NCBI GenBank assembly: GCA_028709965.1
Contig: JAQUTA010000004.1
Span: 1 to 56,891 of the forward strand
Direction: 5' to 3'
DNA: 56,891 nucleotides
Source of the DNA: Lutispora sp.
GTDB lineage: Bacteria; Bacillota; Clostridia; Lutisporales; Lutisporaceae
How positions within the stretch are numbered: the first letter of the stretch is position 1; each line of letters opens with the position of its first letter. Of the stretch, positions 40,984 to 49,752 are shown piece by piece. The translations under genes were made by a program, and so were the position numbers. The notes under the pieces are model-generated. The model was not told the DNA's origin, did no database searches, and worked only from the letters and a program-made list of their open reading frames with translations.

Positions 40984-41205
40984 TTATACCATAACTTTAC
41001 TAAACTTAGTCAAAAGTATTATACCGTTATCTATTATATTTCCTTCTACTAAAAGGTCATTGATTTCGTGATAACCGAGCTCTCCTGAATTGGTTAAGTC
41101 CCCCTCTACAATAAGCATACTTCCTGGTTGTATATCTATTCTTCCATTATTAATCAAATTTTCTTTTATCGTTAGCTTCATATTTTCATCTTCATAACCT
41201 TCCAT
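40984..41205 (-). CDS. Hypothetical 73-residue beta-rich protein
   Basis: The sequence has repeated short strands with Gly turns (NNGRIDIQPGSMLIVEGDL, then NSGELG, EGNIIDNGIILL), like one or two turns of a beta-helix or bactofilin-like fold. There is no good ribosome site at 41205. A later ATG at 41181 (MKLTIKENL) is also possible. It may be a fragment of a longer protein. Confidence 0.4.
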   Translation of the reverse strand: MEGYEDENMKLTIKENLINNGRIDIQPGSMLIVEGDLTNSGELGYHEINDLLVEGNIIDNGIILLTKFSKVMV

Positions 41206-41325
41206 TCTAATATTGTACTAGACTAACCTTTATCTATAATTATATAGTATTACTAATTCTTTGTATGCAAAAACTGAACAGCAGCTACTTTCCTGCTACT
41301 CCATTTTCATTTGCGAAGAAACTAT

Positions 41326-42600
41326 CTATTGCAAATTTCTATAATACTTAGGGTATTTATTAGATGTACATTTTTTACAGATATTTATTGATTCTTCTTT
41401 GCTTAATGGTAATTGACCTTTTGACTTTTCATAGACCTCTTTATTTACTTTTTGAGCAAAACAGCCTATCTTGGGTATTCCCATTAACGCGTTCATATCC
41501 TTCCATAGTTCTTTTATTGCCTTATCCTTTATGCATCCAAAATTCATGGGTACGAAATCACATGGATATAAATGTCCTGAAGCGCTAACATATGAATGCT
41601 GTGTACCGGCACCGCAACCATACTTTTCTTCGCTTTCTGTATATGCAAAGGTTGTGATTTTGGGCAAGTTACCCTTTTTGTTGGCTCTATGCTGTATATC
41701 TATCAGTTTCTTTCTATCTTCAGCATTATAAAGTACTTTATCTAAATCTTTTTGGTTTAAAAGTTTGCCGCTTAAAATAGGTTCCAATATTTTTACTTCA
41801 TGAGCACCATTTTCTTTTGCCAGCCTAAAGAGCTTAAATAATTTTTCCTCATCTAATTCTTCTTTCACAATCACTGTTTGTGCCATAGTATAGATTCCTG
41901 CTTTTCTTGAATTTTGAAGAGCATTAATAGCAAAATCAAATGCCTCTTCACTATTTCTATTACAGTTATGCTTGTCTTTATCATAGGAATCAAGACTTAT
42001 TCCAATACTAAACAAACCTCTGCTTTTTAATTCCTTTGCCTTTTCTAATGTCAAATTATACCCGCTGGTAAATAATGTAGATGTACTTCTGTCATCTATA
42101 GCACCTACTATATCAAATATATCTTCCCTGACCATAGGCTCCCCCCCTGTAAGCCCTATTAAAGGTGTACCCATGTCTTGAATATCTTTTATAAGATTAA
42201 TCCATTCTTCTGTGGTAAGCTCCTTTTCGTTTATCCTATTTTTTGCACTGCAATAAACACAATTATTAGGACATTTATTTGTTAAGCATAGATACATGGA
42301 AATGGGAGCACTTCTCTTTGCATATATTTGCTGTGTGAATATATTTCTTGGTTTCTCAACAGCCATTATATTTGTATAAAATGCTTTAGAGAGTAAAGGA
42401 GGTAAAAAAGCACTTATTATATATTTATCCTCAAAGCTTACAATTTTCTCTCCGGTTAACATACTTGAAATCAACTTAATATATTTAGAGACATTAAAAT
42501 TCCTATCTTCCTTAAAAATATTATATATTTTATATAAAGAAACAATAACATTTCTGTCAAAGGTCATTTTTGTTAGCATCTTTAAATTATTTAAATGCAC
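41326..42600 (-). CDS. Radical SAM protein with SPASM-like C-terminus
   Basis: This 424-residue protein starts at GTG 42600 with AAAGGAG upstream. The SAM-binding cluster is C110-x3-C114-x2-C117 (CPNNCVYC), with GGEP next (LIGLTGGEPMVRED). An extra Cys set is near the end: YGCGAGTQ, LYPCDFVP, FGCIKD and ICKKC. This fits a SPASM domain with further iron-sulfur clusters, as in peptide and protein maturases. About 100 residues precede the core. It is the last gene of a four-gene operon with two methyltransferases and a small membrane peptide, so it may modify a peptide or build a small molecule. Confidence 0.88.
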   Translation of the reverse strand: MHLNNLKMLTKMTFDRNVIVSLYKIYNIFKEDRNFNVSKYIKLISSMLTGEKIVSFEDKYIISAFLPPLLSKAFYTNIMAVEKPRNIFTQQIYAKRSAPISMYLCLTNKCPNNCVYCSAKNRINEKELTTEEWINLIKDIQDMGTPLIGLTGGEPMVREDIFDIVGAIDDRSTSTLFTSGYNLTLEKAKELKSRGLFSIGISLDSYDKDKHNCNRNSEEAFDFAINALQNSRKAGIYTMAQTVIVKEELDEEKLFKLFRLAKENGAHEVKILEPILSGKLLNQKDLDKVLYNAEDRKKLIDIQHRANKKGNLPKITTFAYTESEEKYGCGAGTQHSYVSASGHLYPCDFVPMNFGCIKDKAIKELWKDMNALMGIPKIGCFAQKVNKEVYEKSKGQLPLSKEESINICKKCTSNKYPKYYRNLQ

Positions 42601-42625
42601 TTTAATTTACTCCTTTTATTTTGAT

Positions 42626-43489
42626 TTATCTATATCTATATATTCCATATGTGAATTTATGATTTATTTCATATTTACCATTCTTATATTTTGTTTTTCT
42701 AATCTCCTCAATCAAATCATCCTTTACTATGTTATAGTCCTTAAACATACATGCTGTTCCTGCTGCTGCCCCAGTTTCATTCAACCACTTTAAAAGCTCG
42801 TCCGGTTTATCAAATGTAAATAATACCTCCCCATCCTCTGATTCCATTTCTTCAAATCCATATCGATTAAACCACTTTGTTAAGCCTTCTTTTCCATAAG
42901 GTAAATTAAATCTTATATCCATTGGCTTAATAACCTCTTCATGATTTTTATACATTACCTTCATAAATATATCCTCTATATCAGAAAGAGTGCCTTGAGC
43001 ATTTGTTATTATCCCTACTATCCCACCACGATTTAAAACTCTTTTGAAAAGCTTGAATAGCTCTTTATAGTTAAAATATGAAAGTGCCCAGCCAAAAAAT
43101 ATTGCATCGTATTTCTCTTCCGTATTCTTTAAAAACTCAATCCCATCGCAATTAATAACCTTAACTCTATCATCGTTCAAGCTCTCTAATTGCTCAAGCA
43201 TTTTATCTGAGTAATCTACTGCTGTTATTTCACAATCAATATTTTTATGCAAAAGGCTTCTGCTGATATAGCCAGTACCACAAGCAAAATCTAGTATTTT
43301 TTGTTTATTCTCTTTTGATACATATTCGGGTTTTATTATCTTGTCCGTAAATTTTGCCATTTCATTAAGCCAATGATTATATGTCCCAGATACCTTGTTG
43401 TATTCTTTTTTATAATCTTCATTGTTTATAACATCTTTTTTCATAAGCTTACAGCCTACTCTAATATAAAATAATAATTTTTTAAGCAT
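42626..43489 (-). CDS. SAM-dependent methyltransferase, 287 residues
   Basis: The ATG at 43489 overlaps the stop of the upstream methyltransferase by 8 bases and has GGGAG upstream; longer starts would lie inside that gene. Motif I is LDFACGTGYIS (residues 66-76), with AVDYSDKMLEQL as motif II. The C-terminal half is unlike common quinone methyltransferases. It is translationally coupled to the neighbour and followed by the radical SAM gene after 25 bases. Substrate unknown. Confidence 0.85.
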   Translation of the reverse strand: MLKKLLFYIRVGCKLMKKDVINNEDYKKEYNKVSGTYNHWLNEMAKFTDKIIKPEYVSKENKQKILDFACGTGYISRSLLHKNIDCEITAVDYSDKMLEQLESLNDDRVKVINCDGIEFLKNTEEKYDAIFFGWALSYFNYKELFKLFKRVLNRGGIVGIITNAQGTLSDIEDIFMKVMYKNHEEVIKPMDIRFNLPYGKEGLTKWFNRYGFEEMESEDGEVLFTFDKPDELLKWLNETGAAAGTACMFKDYNIVKDDLIEEIRKTKYKNGKYEINHKFTYGIYRYR

Positions 43490-44051
43490 TTTTTTCTCCC
43501 ATAATAATGAAATAATACTTATTATCAATGAATTTAGTAATAGTAAATTCATTGATAATTAGGTTAATTACCTCTTCACGAGTTCTAAAGTACAGCTTTC
43601 CAAACAAAATATATTCGAAAGCTCTTAATATCTTAGTTTTTATATGTCTTTTCTCAAAGTCCAATATAAGAAGTTTTCCGTCTTCCTTAAGTATCCTATA
43701 TATTTCTTCAATAAGTCTCGGTTGGTTTTCTATATGATGCAGTACATCCACTATCGTAACAACATCTACACTACTGCTATCAAAAGTTGTATATAATGCA
43801 TCTCCTAGAACAGGCACTACCTTTGTATTAGCTTTAACTTTTGAAAGCATTCCTTTGCTTTCATCTAATACATATACAACCTGGCAACTTTCACTTAAAT
43901 ATTCTCCTAAGTTTCCCGTTCCTCCTCCTATATCTACAACTACTTCATCTCCTCGTAATTCCAAAATATTTTTTATTTCATTCATCTTATTAAAATCAAA
44001 TAGTTTCATAAAATTATCATAATGTTTAAAAACCCTATCAAACTTTTTCAC
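43482..44051 (-). CDS. SAM-dependent methyltransferase, 189 residues
   Basis: This gene starts at GTG 44051 with GGGGGA upstream. Motif I is VVVDIGGGTGNLGE (residues 37-50). VLHHIENQPRLIEEIYRILKEDGKLLILDFE is split between motif post-I and the UbiE-like loop. It is a compact class I enzyme. Two different methyltransferases in a row before a radical SAM enzyme suggest a multi-step tailoring pathway. Confidence 0.85.
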   Translation of the reverse strand: MKKFDRVFKHYDNFMKLFDFNKMNEIKNILELRGDEVVVDIGGGTGNLGEYLSESCQVVYVLDESKGMLSKVKANTKVVPVLGDALYTTFDSSSVDVVTIVDVLHHIENQPRLIEEIYRILKEDGKLLILDFEKRHIKTKILRAFEYILFGKLYFRTREEVINLIINEFTITKFIDNKYYFIIMGEKNA

Positions 44052-44076
44052 TATGTTCCCCCATCGTAACTATATT

Positions 44077-44271
44077 TCATAAAAGCATCTGTAAAAGATT
44101 TTCTGCTATTACTTTATCCTGTTTATTTTTAGGCATATCTGTTAGTTTCATAAGGAATTCGTGGCTTTTTAAATGCCTGATAATCTGTAAATAAAGTATT
44201 GGAAATGAAAGATAGAAAATAAGGCTTCCGGATATACAGGCAATAATAGAAATAAATATTGTTGCATTCAT
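44077..44271 (-). CDS. Small membrane peptide at the head of the radical SAM operon
   Basis: The ATG at 44271 (GGGGAG upstream) gives 64 residues. An N-terminal hydrophobic stretch ATIFISIIACISGSLIFYLS is followed by a basic/acidic tail ending DKVIAENLLQMLL. It is 25 bases from the first methyltransferase. It might be a membrane partner or even a substrate peptide; there is no recognisable leader motif. Confidence 0.5.
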   Translation of the reverse strand: MNATIFISIIACISGSLIFYLSFPILYLQIIRHLKSHEFLMKLTDMPKNKQDKVIAENLLQMLL

Positions 44272-44495
44272 AGCTGACTCTCTCCCCACCTTAGCCTTCT
44301 TAAACAAAATTATAACATTTTATTATTTCTTATGATAGTAATGAATAATAATTTTCAATTCCCAATATGTTATTTGTTCATCTAGAAATTCTGCCATTTC
44401 ATACTTTAGTATGAGAGGTTTTTTCCGTAAAATCATTCCTTTGGTTGATTACATTTCTTGTTTTATTCCTTATTATGCTTTTTAGGAGGTGTATA

Positions 44496-45011
44496 GTGGT
44501 GAAATCGATTCGAAGGCGAAGAAATGTTATTGCACTTCTTAATGTAATTTTATCTATTATGATTTTGTGGTTTGCAACAAAGCTAATGTTAGATGTAGTA
44601 GTTATTATTGGAATATTGATTGTTGTTTTATTTACTCTTCTAATAAGACAAAACAAAAAATATCATAATGCAAAGCTTATACATGATAATTGTATTCTTA
44701 TGATACCGGTAGCAACTATTATTCTAAAACACAGTTCTCAAGAAGAAATTATAGAAGAGACCGTAATATCCACTTTTGGAATCATGATAGGATGTAAAAT
44801 TTACATGTGGGGCTTAAATGGAGTTTGGGGAGTACGACTAAATTCAATAGAAATCAAACATAAGCATATTAGTTTTGTATTTGGTAAGAAAAACGAAACC
44901 ACGCGGGTGGAGCTTTTGCATGGCATAACAGACATACAAACTGTCTTAAATATCAAGCAAAGACTATGGCATGAAACCGGAATTATGGCTACTATATGCG
45001 ATTGGCAATGA
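44496..45011 (+). CDS. Hypothetical two-helix membrane protein
   Basis: This gene starts at GTG 44496 (or GTG 44499) after AGGAGGTGTATA. After a basic start (VKSIRRRRN) come two adjacent membrane helices (about residues 10-50). A cytoplasmic domain of about 120 residues follows, with strands IEIKHKHISFVFG and a helical end. I do not recognise the family. It stands alone between the divergent radical SAM operon and the surface protein gene. Confidence 0.6.
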   Translation: MVKSIRRRRNVIALLNVILSIMILWFATKLMLDVVVIIGILIVVLFTLLIRQNKKYHNAKLIHDNCILMIPVATIILKHSSQEEIIEETVISTFGIMIGCKIYMWGLNGVWGVRLNSIEIKHKHISFVFGKKNETTRVELLHGITDIQTVLNIKQRLWHETGIMATICDWQ

Positions 45012-45108
45012 AAAGCTTCCCATACCCATTAATGCTCCAAAATACGGGCTTAAGACCCATAAGTTATTTAAAAAAATTGCATTGTTATGTTGAAAGGAGG
45101 TTTGAATA

Positions 45109-48100
45109 ATGGTTATCAAAGTCTCAATTAAAAAAATTATATCTGTATTACTGGCGTTGTTATTATTTTTTAATAATTTTGCTTATGCTGAAAGTATGAA
45201 TCACTGGGCACAGAAAAACTATGAAAGCCTTAGGCAAAAAAATGTTCTGCTAGAGGAGGATGCCATAAACCTTGATAGGGATATCTCATTAACAGAATTT
45301 GAACAAATATTCAAACATATAACCAATTTAGAAATTGACACTCAAAACATCGTATGTAATGAAGAAGCTTTAACCAGAATAGATGTAATAAATCTACTGG
45401 CTAAAACACTGCCCTATGAGAAAGTAGTTGACCGTACTGTGGATGACTTTGTTGATAGCCACGAAATTGACGGGAGCATAAAAGATGCTGTCAATAAAAT
45501 TTTATCTATAGGAATAATCAATGGCTTTAGTGATGTTTCTCTAAGAGTCCATAACAAAATAACTTTGGGTGAAGCTATTACTGTAATTAAAAGAGTAAGT
45601 GAACTAAATGCTATTAGCTCAATAAGCGCAAATACAGTTAGTCTAGCAAATCAAGATTTGGAAATGGGATTGGTTTCTAAAACGACAAATAACACAATAT
45701 CTCTATTTATCCTTGGATCCTTACTTAACGAAAAATTGCTCAATATGGATATCAATAAGCAGGGCATTGAAGAATGGATTAAAACGCGTGATGAGGCAAT
45801 TGATGTTTGGAATAAGGCTTATAAAAACAGTATGGTAATGTATTATTCTACAGATAAATATTTAGGCGATATGGAAGAAAAAATGAATAATACAATAATT
45901 GGTGCCCAAGGAGGCAATCTTGAATGGGCAAAAAAAATAACAGAACAGTATGATGCTATTAAAAACGCTAAAAAGTTAAAAACATTTGCTGAAGAGTTGG
46001 GAGTAGATGCAAGGAAGGCTTTTGAAATTTTAAAAATATCTCAGGCTATAGTTAAAGGAGACGCCATTGAAGAAGAAGCATTTTTTGAATACTTGGAAAT
46101 ATTCGCAACAGCTACAAAAACAGCCAGCAAAGTAGGGCTATTTATCGGTGGAACAATTCTTACAGCCGGGGCTGCAGGAGCAGCTGCAGCGGGAACAGCA
46201 GCGGCAGGAACAGCAGCAGCGGGAACAGCAGCAGCGGGAACAGCAGCGGCAGGAACAGCAGCGGCAGGAACAGCAGCCTTAGTAGAGACTGCGGGAATTG
46301 TAGTTTCAGGGATTGATGTACTGTTGGAATTAGGAGCTGCAGGAAGCAATATTATTGTGGGTGAAGATAGTGAAATAACAATAGGTCTCGAATACTTAAA
46401 GGAAGACTATGGTGTGTTTTCTGCAATCTTTGGACTTACTGATTTGGCAAGTCCGGAAAAAGTTGGGAAAATGATCTATTTAGCTGAACAATTTGCCGAC
46501 TTAGCCGAAGAAGGCAAAATCTTGGGAATCAAATGTGTGGATAACGCTGATGAACTGATCATGGCCAGTGTTGAGATGTTCCTTGAACAGAAAGGGATAC
46601 CGGTAGATTCACTTAAATCTGACATTATAGACTATATTTACAGCGATGAAGCCCGGGAATTAATCAATAAAATAGTGGATAAGTTAGCTGGTGAAAAAAC
46701 TGATGATACTCCAAAGGATGCAGATGATATCATTGAGGAATTAGACATAAATATTGAAGATATAGACAAAAAATATGATGAATCAGTGGAAGAAATTGAA
46801 GAAATAGAGGATAAGAAAATCGATGATATTATTGAAGAAATAGAAAAGAAAATAGATGAAGAAAAAGACAAAGATGTGAAAAATGACAACTTAGACAAAG
46901 ATGAGTCTGATAATAAGAAAGATAAGGAAGATAAGGAAGATAAGGAAGATAAGGGAGACAAAGAGGACAAAAAAGATATGGAAGATAAAGAGGATCCCGA
47001 AGAACCCGAAGACCCAGATGATATTATCTACTATACTCTGACTATATATTATACTATCCTACTTGGAGATGAAGAAGTAGAGGCACCTCCCACTTTTATA
47101 AAAAAAGATTACAAACATGGAGATAAATACATTATTTCTACACCAAGAATAGAAGGATATACTCCTGATAGAGAAACGGTGGAAGGCACCATGTCAAGGG
47201 ATGAAACAATTACAGTGGAATATATGAAAGATTACAAGCCCACTTATACCCTGATAATAAACTATGTTATTGATGATAAAAGTATTGATCCACCGGCATA
47301 TCATATAGATGAAAGTCTAAAAGAAGGTGATGAGTATAGTGTTACTTCACCAACAATAGAAGGATATTATCCTGATACCGAGGTAGTTTCCGGAACTATG
47401 ACCAAAGAAGACAAATATATAAACGTAATAGTAACATATTATAGTGAAGTTAAAACCTATACTCTAACAATAAATTATATATATGAAAATGAAGATGTAG
47501 CAGCACCTAAACATGAAAAAAGATATAAAGTAGGAGAAGCATATGATATTTCTTCACCTATAATAGATGGTTACTATGCGAGTACTGACAGGGTTTCCGG
47601 GACAATGGGTGAAGTAGGCAATATTGTCGTAACGGTAACATACAGAGAAAATCCAAGTGCAGATGAGGAAGAAATCTCAGGAGTGGTTGATCTGGATACA
47701 GTCAGAATACCTGAAGGTACATCTTTAGATAGTGCGTTAGCATTGTTGCCAAAAAAAATACCTGTTTATATTAAAGCCGGTAATGAGAAAATAGAAGTTG
47801 ATGTAACGTGGAAAGAAGATCCGGATAATCCTTACCCTATTGATAAGATTTTTGGCAGATACGATTATACGGGTGGATACACATTCTTAGGTGAATTGGA
47901 GCTACCATTTAATGTTTCAAATCCATGGAAATTTGAGCCACCAATTGATGTAGAAATATATCCGGATGTAGAGGATTTGTATGAAACCGGATTGAATTAC
48001 ACATTACTGGATAGAGAGATAAGTGGAAGTATTGATGATTATACTATTTGGTATGAAGATGATGATGACATTAAGCAAGGATTAGAAGAGCGTTATGTAA

Positions 48101-48486
48101 ATGACATCATTGACACAAGATATATATATAAAGATGATAAGTACCATGGTATTCATGAAGTATTTCAAGGAGAGAACAATGGAAAAACTAAAGAAGCCTA
48201 CTATGTAAATGATGTATTAGATGGATCTTACAAAACCTGGTACTACAATGGAGATAAAGAAATTGAAGGGCAGTATTTATTAGGTAAAAGAACTGGAGAA
48301 TGGAAGACCTATTATAATAACAGGCAGCTAGAATCTAATGGTAGTTACGAAAATGATAAAGAAACAGGTCCATGGGAGTATTATTATAGTAATGGGCAGC
48401 TAGAATCTAAAGGTAGCTATTCTGAGGGAAAAAAAACAGGTGTATGGGAGTATTATGATGAAAATGGTAACTCAATATATAAGTGA
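45109..48486 (+). CDS. Mosaic cell-surface protein: SLH-like, AAAGT repeat, MucBP-like and MORN-like modules
   Basis: This 1125-residue protein has AAAGGAGG upstream. It has a signal peptide (1-28) and two degenerate SLH motifs (about 30-165: MNHWAQKNYESL, SIGIINGFSDVSL) for binding the wall polymer. A hydrophobic Ala/Gly region has six AAAGT repeats (359-388). A very acidic D/E/K stretch (540-640) comes next. Three MucBP-like modules follow (from about 643, 712 and 783, each with GYxxD and SGTM). A C-terminal YwqK/MORN-like repeat block ends the protein (about 997-1125: GEWKTYY, GPWEYYYSNGQLESKGSY). It is probably an adhesin; the acidic stretch may be a flexible stalk. Confidence 0.8.
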   Translation: MVIKVSIKKIISVLLALLLFFNNFAYAESMNHWAQKNYESLRQKNVLLEEDAINLDRDISLTEFEQIFKHITNLEIDTQNIVCNEEALTRIDVINLLAKTLPYEKVVDRTVDDFVDSHEIDGSIKDAVNKILSIGIINGFSDVSLRVHNKITLGEAITVIKRVSELNAISSISANTVSLANQDLEMGLVSKTTNNTISLFILGSLLNEKLLNMDINKQGIEEWIKTRDEAIDVWNKAYKNSMVMYYSTDKYLGDMEEKMNNTIIGAQGGNLEWAKKITEQYDAIKNAKKLKTFAEELGVDARKAFEILKISQAIVKGDAIEEEAFFEYLEIFATATKTASKVGLFIGGTILTAGAAGAAAAGTAAAGTAAAGTAAAGTAAAGTAAAGTAALVETAGIVVSGIDVLLELGAAGSNIIVGEDSEITIGLEYLKEDYGVFSAIFGLTDLASPEKVGKMIYLAEQFADLAEEGKILGIKCVDNADELIMASVEMFLEQKGIPVDSLKSDIIDYIYSDEARELINKIVDKLAGEKTDDTPKDADDIIEELDINIEDIDKKYDESVEEIEEIEDKKIDDIIEEIEKKIDEEKDKDVKNDNLDKDESDNKKDKEDKEDKEDKGDKEDKKDMEDKEDPEEPEDPDDIIYYTLTIYYTILLGDEEVEAPPTFIKKDYKHGDKYIISTPRIEGYTPDRETVEGTMSRDETITVEYMKDYKPTYTLIINYVIDDKSIDPPAYHIDESLKEGDEYSVTSPTIEGYYPDTEVVSGTMTKEDKYINVIVTYYSEVKTYTLTINYIYENEDVAAPKHEKRYKVGEAYDISSPIIDGYYASTDRVSGTMGEVGNIVVTVTYRENPSADEEEISGVVDLDTVRIPEGTSLDSALALLPKKIPVYIKAGNEKIEVDVTWKEDPDNPYPIDKIFGRYDYTGGYTFLGELELPFNVSNPWKFEPPIDVEIYPDVEDLYETGLNYTLLDREISGSIDDYTIWYEDDDDIKQGLEERYVNDIIDTRYIYKDDKYHGIHEVFQGENNGKTKEAYYVNDVLDGSYKTWYYNGDKEIEGQYLLGKRTGEWKTYYNNRQLESNGSYENDKETGPWEYYYSNGQLESKGSYSEGKKTGVWEYYDENGNSIYK
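46183..46272 (+). repeat. 15-bp tandem repeat, six copies
   Basis: Units of GCAGCRGCRGGAACA encode AAAGT and are in frame with the surface protein. Third-position changes between units are few, so copies are recent. Copy number may vary between isolates without breaking the frame. Confidence 0.9.
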
Positions 48487-48523
48487 TTTTTAAAATTGTA
48501 ATTATTTCAGCTAAGATAAACTA

Positions 48524-48557
48524 CAACTGGCTGCTAGGAACCCCTAGCAGCCAGTTG
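48524..48557 (+). terminator. 15-bp hairpin between surface protein and S41 protease
   Basis: CAACTGGCTGCTAGG (48524-48538) pairs perfectly around an AACC loop. There is no T-run, and the next gene starts 18 bases later with its ribosome site just outside. It is probably a processing or stabilising hairpin rather than a full terminator. Confidence 0.5.
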
Positions 48558-48574
48558 ACCAAAGGTGTGATAGC

Positions 48575-49510
48575 ATGAAAAAAACTACCGTAATCGCATT
48601 AGTATTTATTTTCTTATTACAAGCGAATATATATGCTGCAGAGGATCTATCTTATTTTGATGCTCACTTTAGAGAAATAAAGGAGTATTATCCATCATAT
48701 GAGGTTATGAATGATAAAAATATTCCTCAATATACTGATGAAGAAGATTTAATACAAAGTTTAAAAAATATATATAGCTCCATAGACTCCTATAGCTATT
48801 TTTATTCAAAGGACGAAATAGAGCATTATGTAAATAAGGATATGGTTGAACAACGGGTAGAATATGAAATCGCTAAAGATATCGGTTATATACGTATTTT
48901 TTCTTTTACCGATGATACCTTTGAGAGAATCATAGATGCTCTAAATTCCATAGAAGATAATAAAATCAATAATATTGTTTTGGACCTAAGGGATAACAAG
49001 GGTGGAGATATAATAGAAAGTGTCAGAGTTGCACAACTCTTTGTGAAGGAAGGGCTGATTGCTAAAATTGATTTTTACTCTGAGGAATTTGAGGATATTG
49101 AATACTACTCTAATTTAAAAGAGTTAAAATACAAGCTTATTGTCCTTGTAAACAACGGGACTTCAAGTGCAGCAGAGCTGCTGGCAGGGGCAATACAAGA
49201 TACTGATTCGGGATACATTATTGGAAGCAAAACCTTTGGGAAATCCAAAGTACAAAAGCTTATCCCCATAATGGCCCCGGAATCATTTATTAAGAGTAAT
49301 GATATAGTAGAAAAACCAACAATAAATCTGTTGAAAGCATCAAAGCAAGGAGTTTTTGTAAAAAATAGTGATATATTGGGATGGGCTAAAATAACAGTAG
49401 GTAACTTTTATACTAAAAATAGTAAGGAAATTGAAGGCAAAGGCATACAACCTAATTATAATCTTGATGAAAGTATCAAAATCTATGACTTTCATCTATA
49501 CAGAAAATAA
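48575..49510 (+). CDS. Secreted S41-family peptidase (CtpA-like core, no PDZ)
   Basis: This 311-residue protein has a signal peptide (1-21). The S41 core shows YIRIFSF, IVLDLRDNKGGDI, the serine site NGTSSAAELLAG (S198) and the lysine 25 residues on, GSKTFGKSKVQ (K223). The spacing matches tail-specific proteases. No PDZ domain is present, so substrate choice must differ from CtpA. It follows the surface protein gene in the same direction and may process it or another exported protein. Confidence 0.85.
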   Translation: MKKTTVIALVFIFLLQANIYAAEDLSYFDAHFREIKEYYPSYEVMNDKNIPQYTDEEDLIQSLKNIYSSIDSYSYFYSKDEIEHYVNKDMVEQRVEYEIAKDIGYIRIFSFTDDTFERIIDALNSIEDNKINNIVLDLRDNKGGDIIESVRVAQLFVKEGLIAKIDFYSEEFEDIEYYSNLKELKYKLIVLVNNGTSSAAELLAGAIQDTDSGYIIGSKTFGKSKVQKLIPIMAPESFIKSNDIVEKPTINLLKASKQGVFVKNSDILGWAKITVGNFYTKNSKEIEGKGIQPNYNLDESIKIYDFHLYRK

Positions 49511-49547
49511 ATGCACTGAAATATTAAAATATTGGTGCATTTATTTT
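49504..49547 (+). terminator. Terminator overlapping the S41 peptidase stop
   Basis: AAAATAAATGCAC (49504-49516) pairs perfectly with GTGCATTTATTTT (49535-49547), with AATATT repeats in the loop that also pair. The stem includes the stop codon. The T-rich arm ends the transcript. Confidence 0.8.
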
Positions 49548-49597
49548 ATGTAAATAAAATCATTTAAAGTGTTATGATTAATAACAATAGACCTAAG

Positions 49598-49620
49598 AAT
49601 CTTTCCGTAATAGAAAGATT
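49598..49620 (+). promoter_or_regulatory. 8-bp inverted repeat upstream of the LuxR regulator
   Basis: AATCTTTC (49598-49605) and GAAAGATT (49613-49620) flank 7 bases and are followed by GTTTTT. It may be a second terminator for the left-hand operon or an operator for the regulator gene that starts 133 bases later. The rest of 49548-49752 shows no gene. Confidence 0.45.
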
Positions 49621-49752
49621 GTTTTTCCGACAAATTTCTATTATAATTTTATTTAGAAATTAGTTTAGGATTACTCTAAATAATAGTTTTATATCAAATA
49701 TAATAAATACCTATACCGAAAGATGAATTATTTCTAGCGAAGGGATGCCATT

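Noticed and set aside
46041-46349. Ala/Val/Pro repeat protein on the minus strand
   Set aside because: Antisense of the 15-bp tandem repeat; no start signal.
46638-46970. Ser-rich minus-strand frame
   Set aside because: Antisense of the acidic D/E/K stretch of the surface protein.
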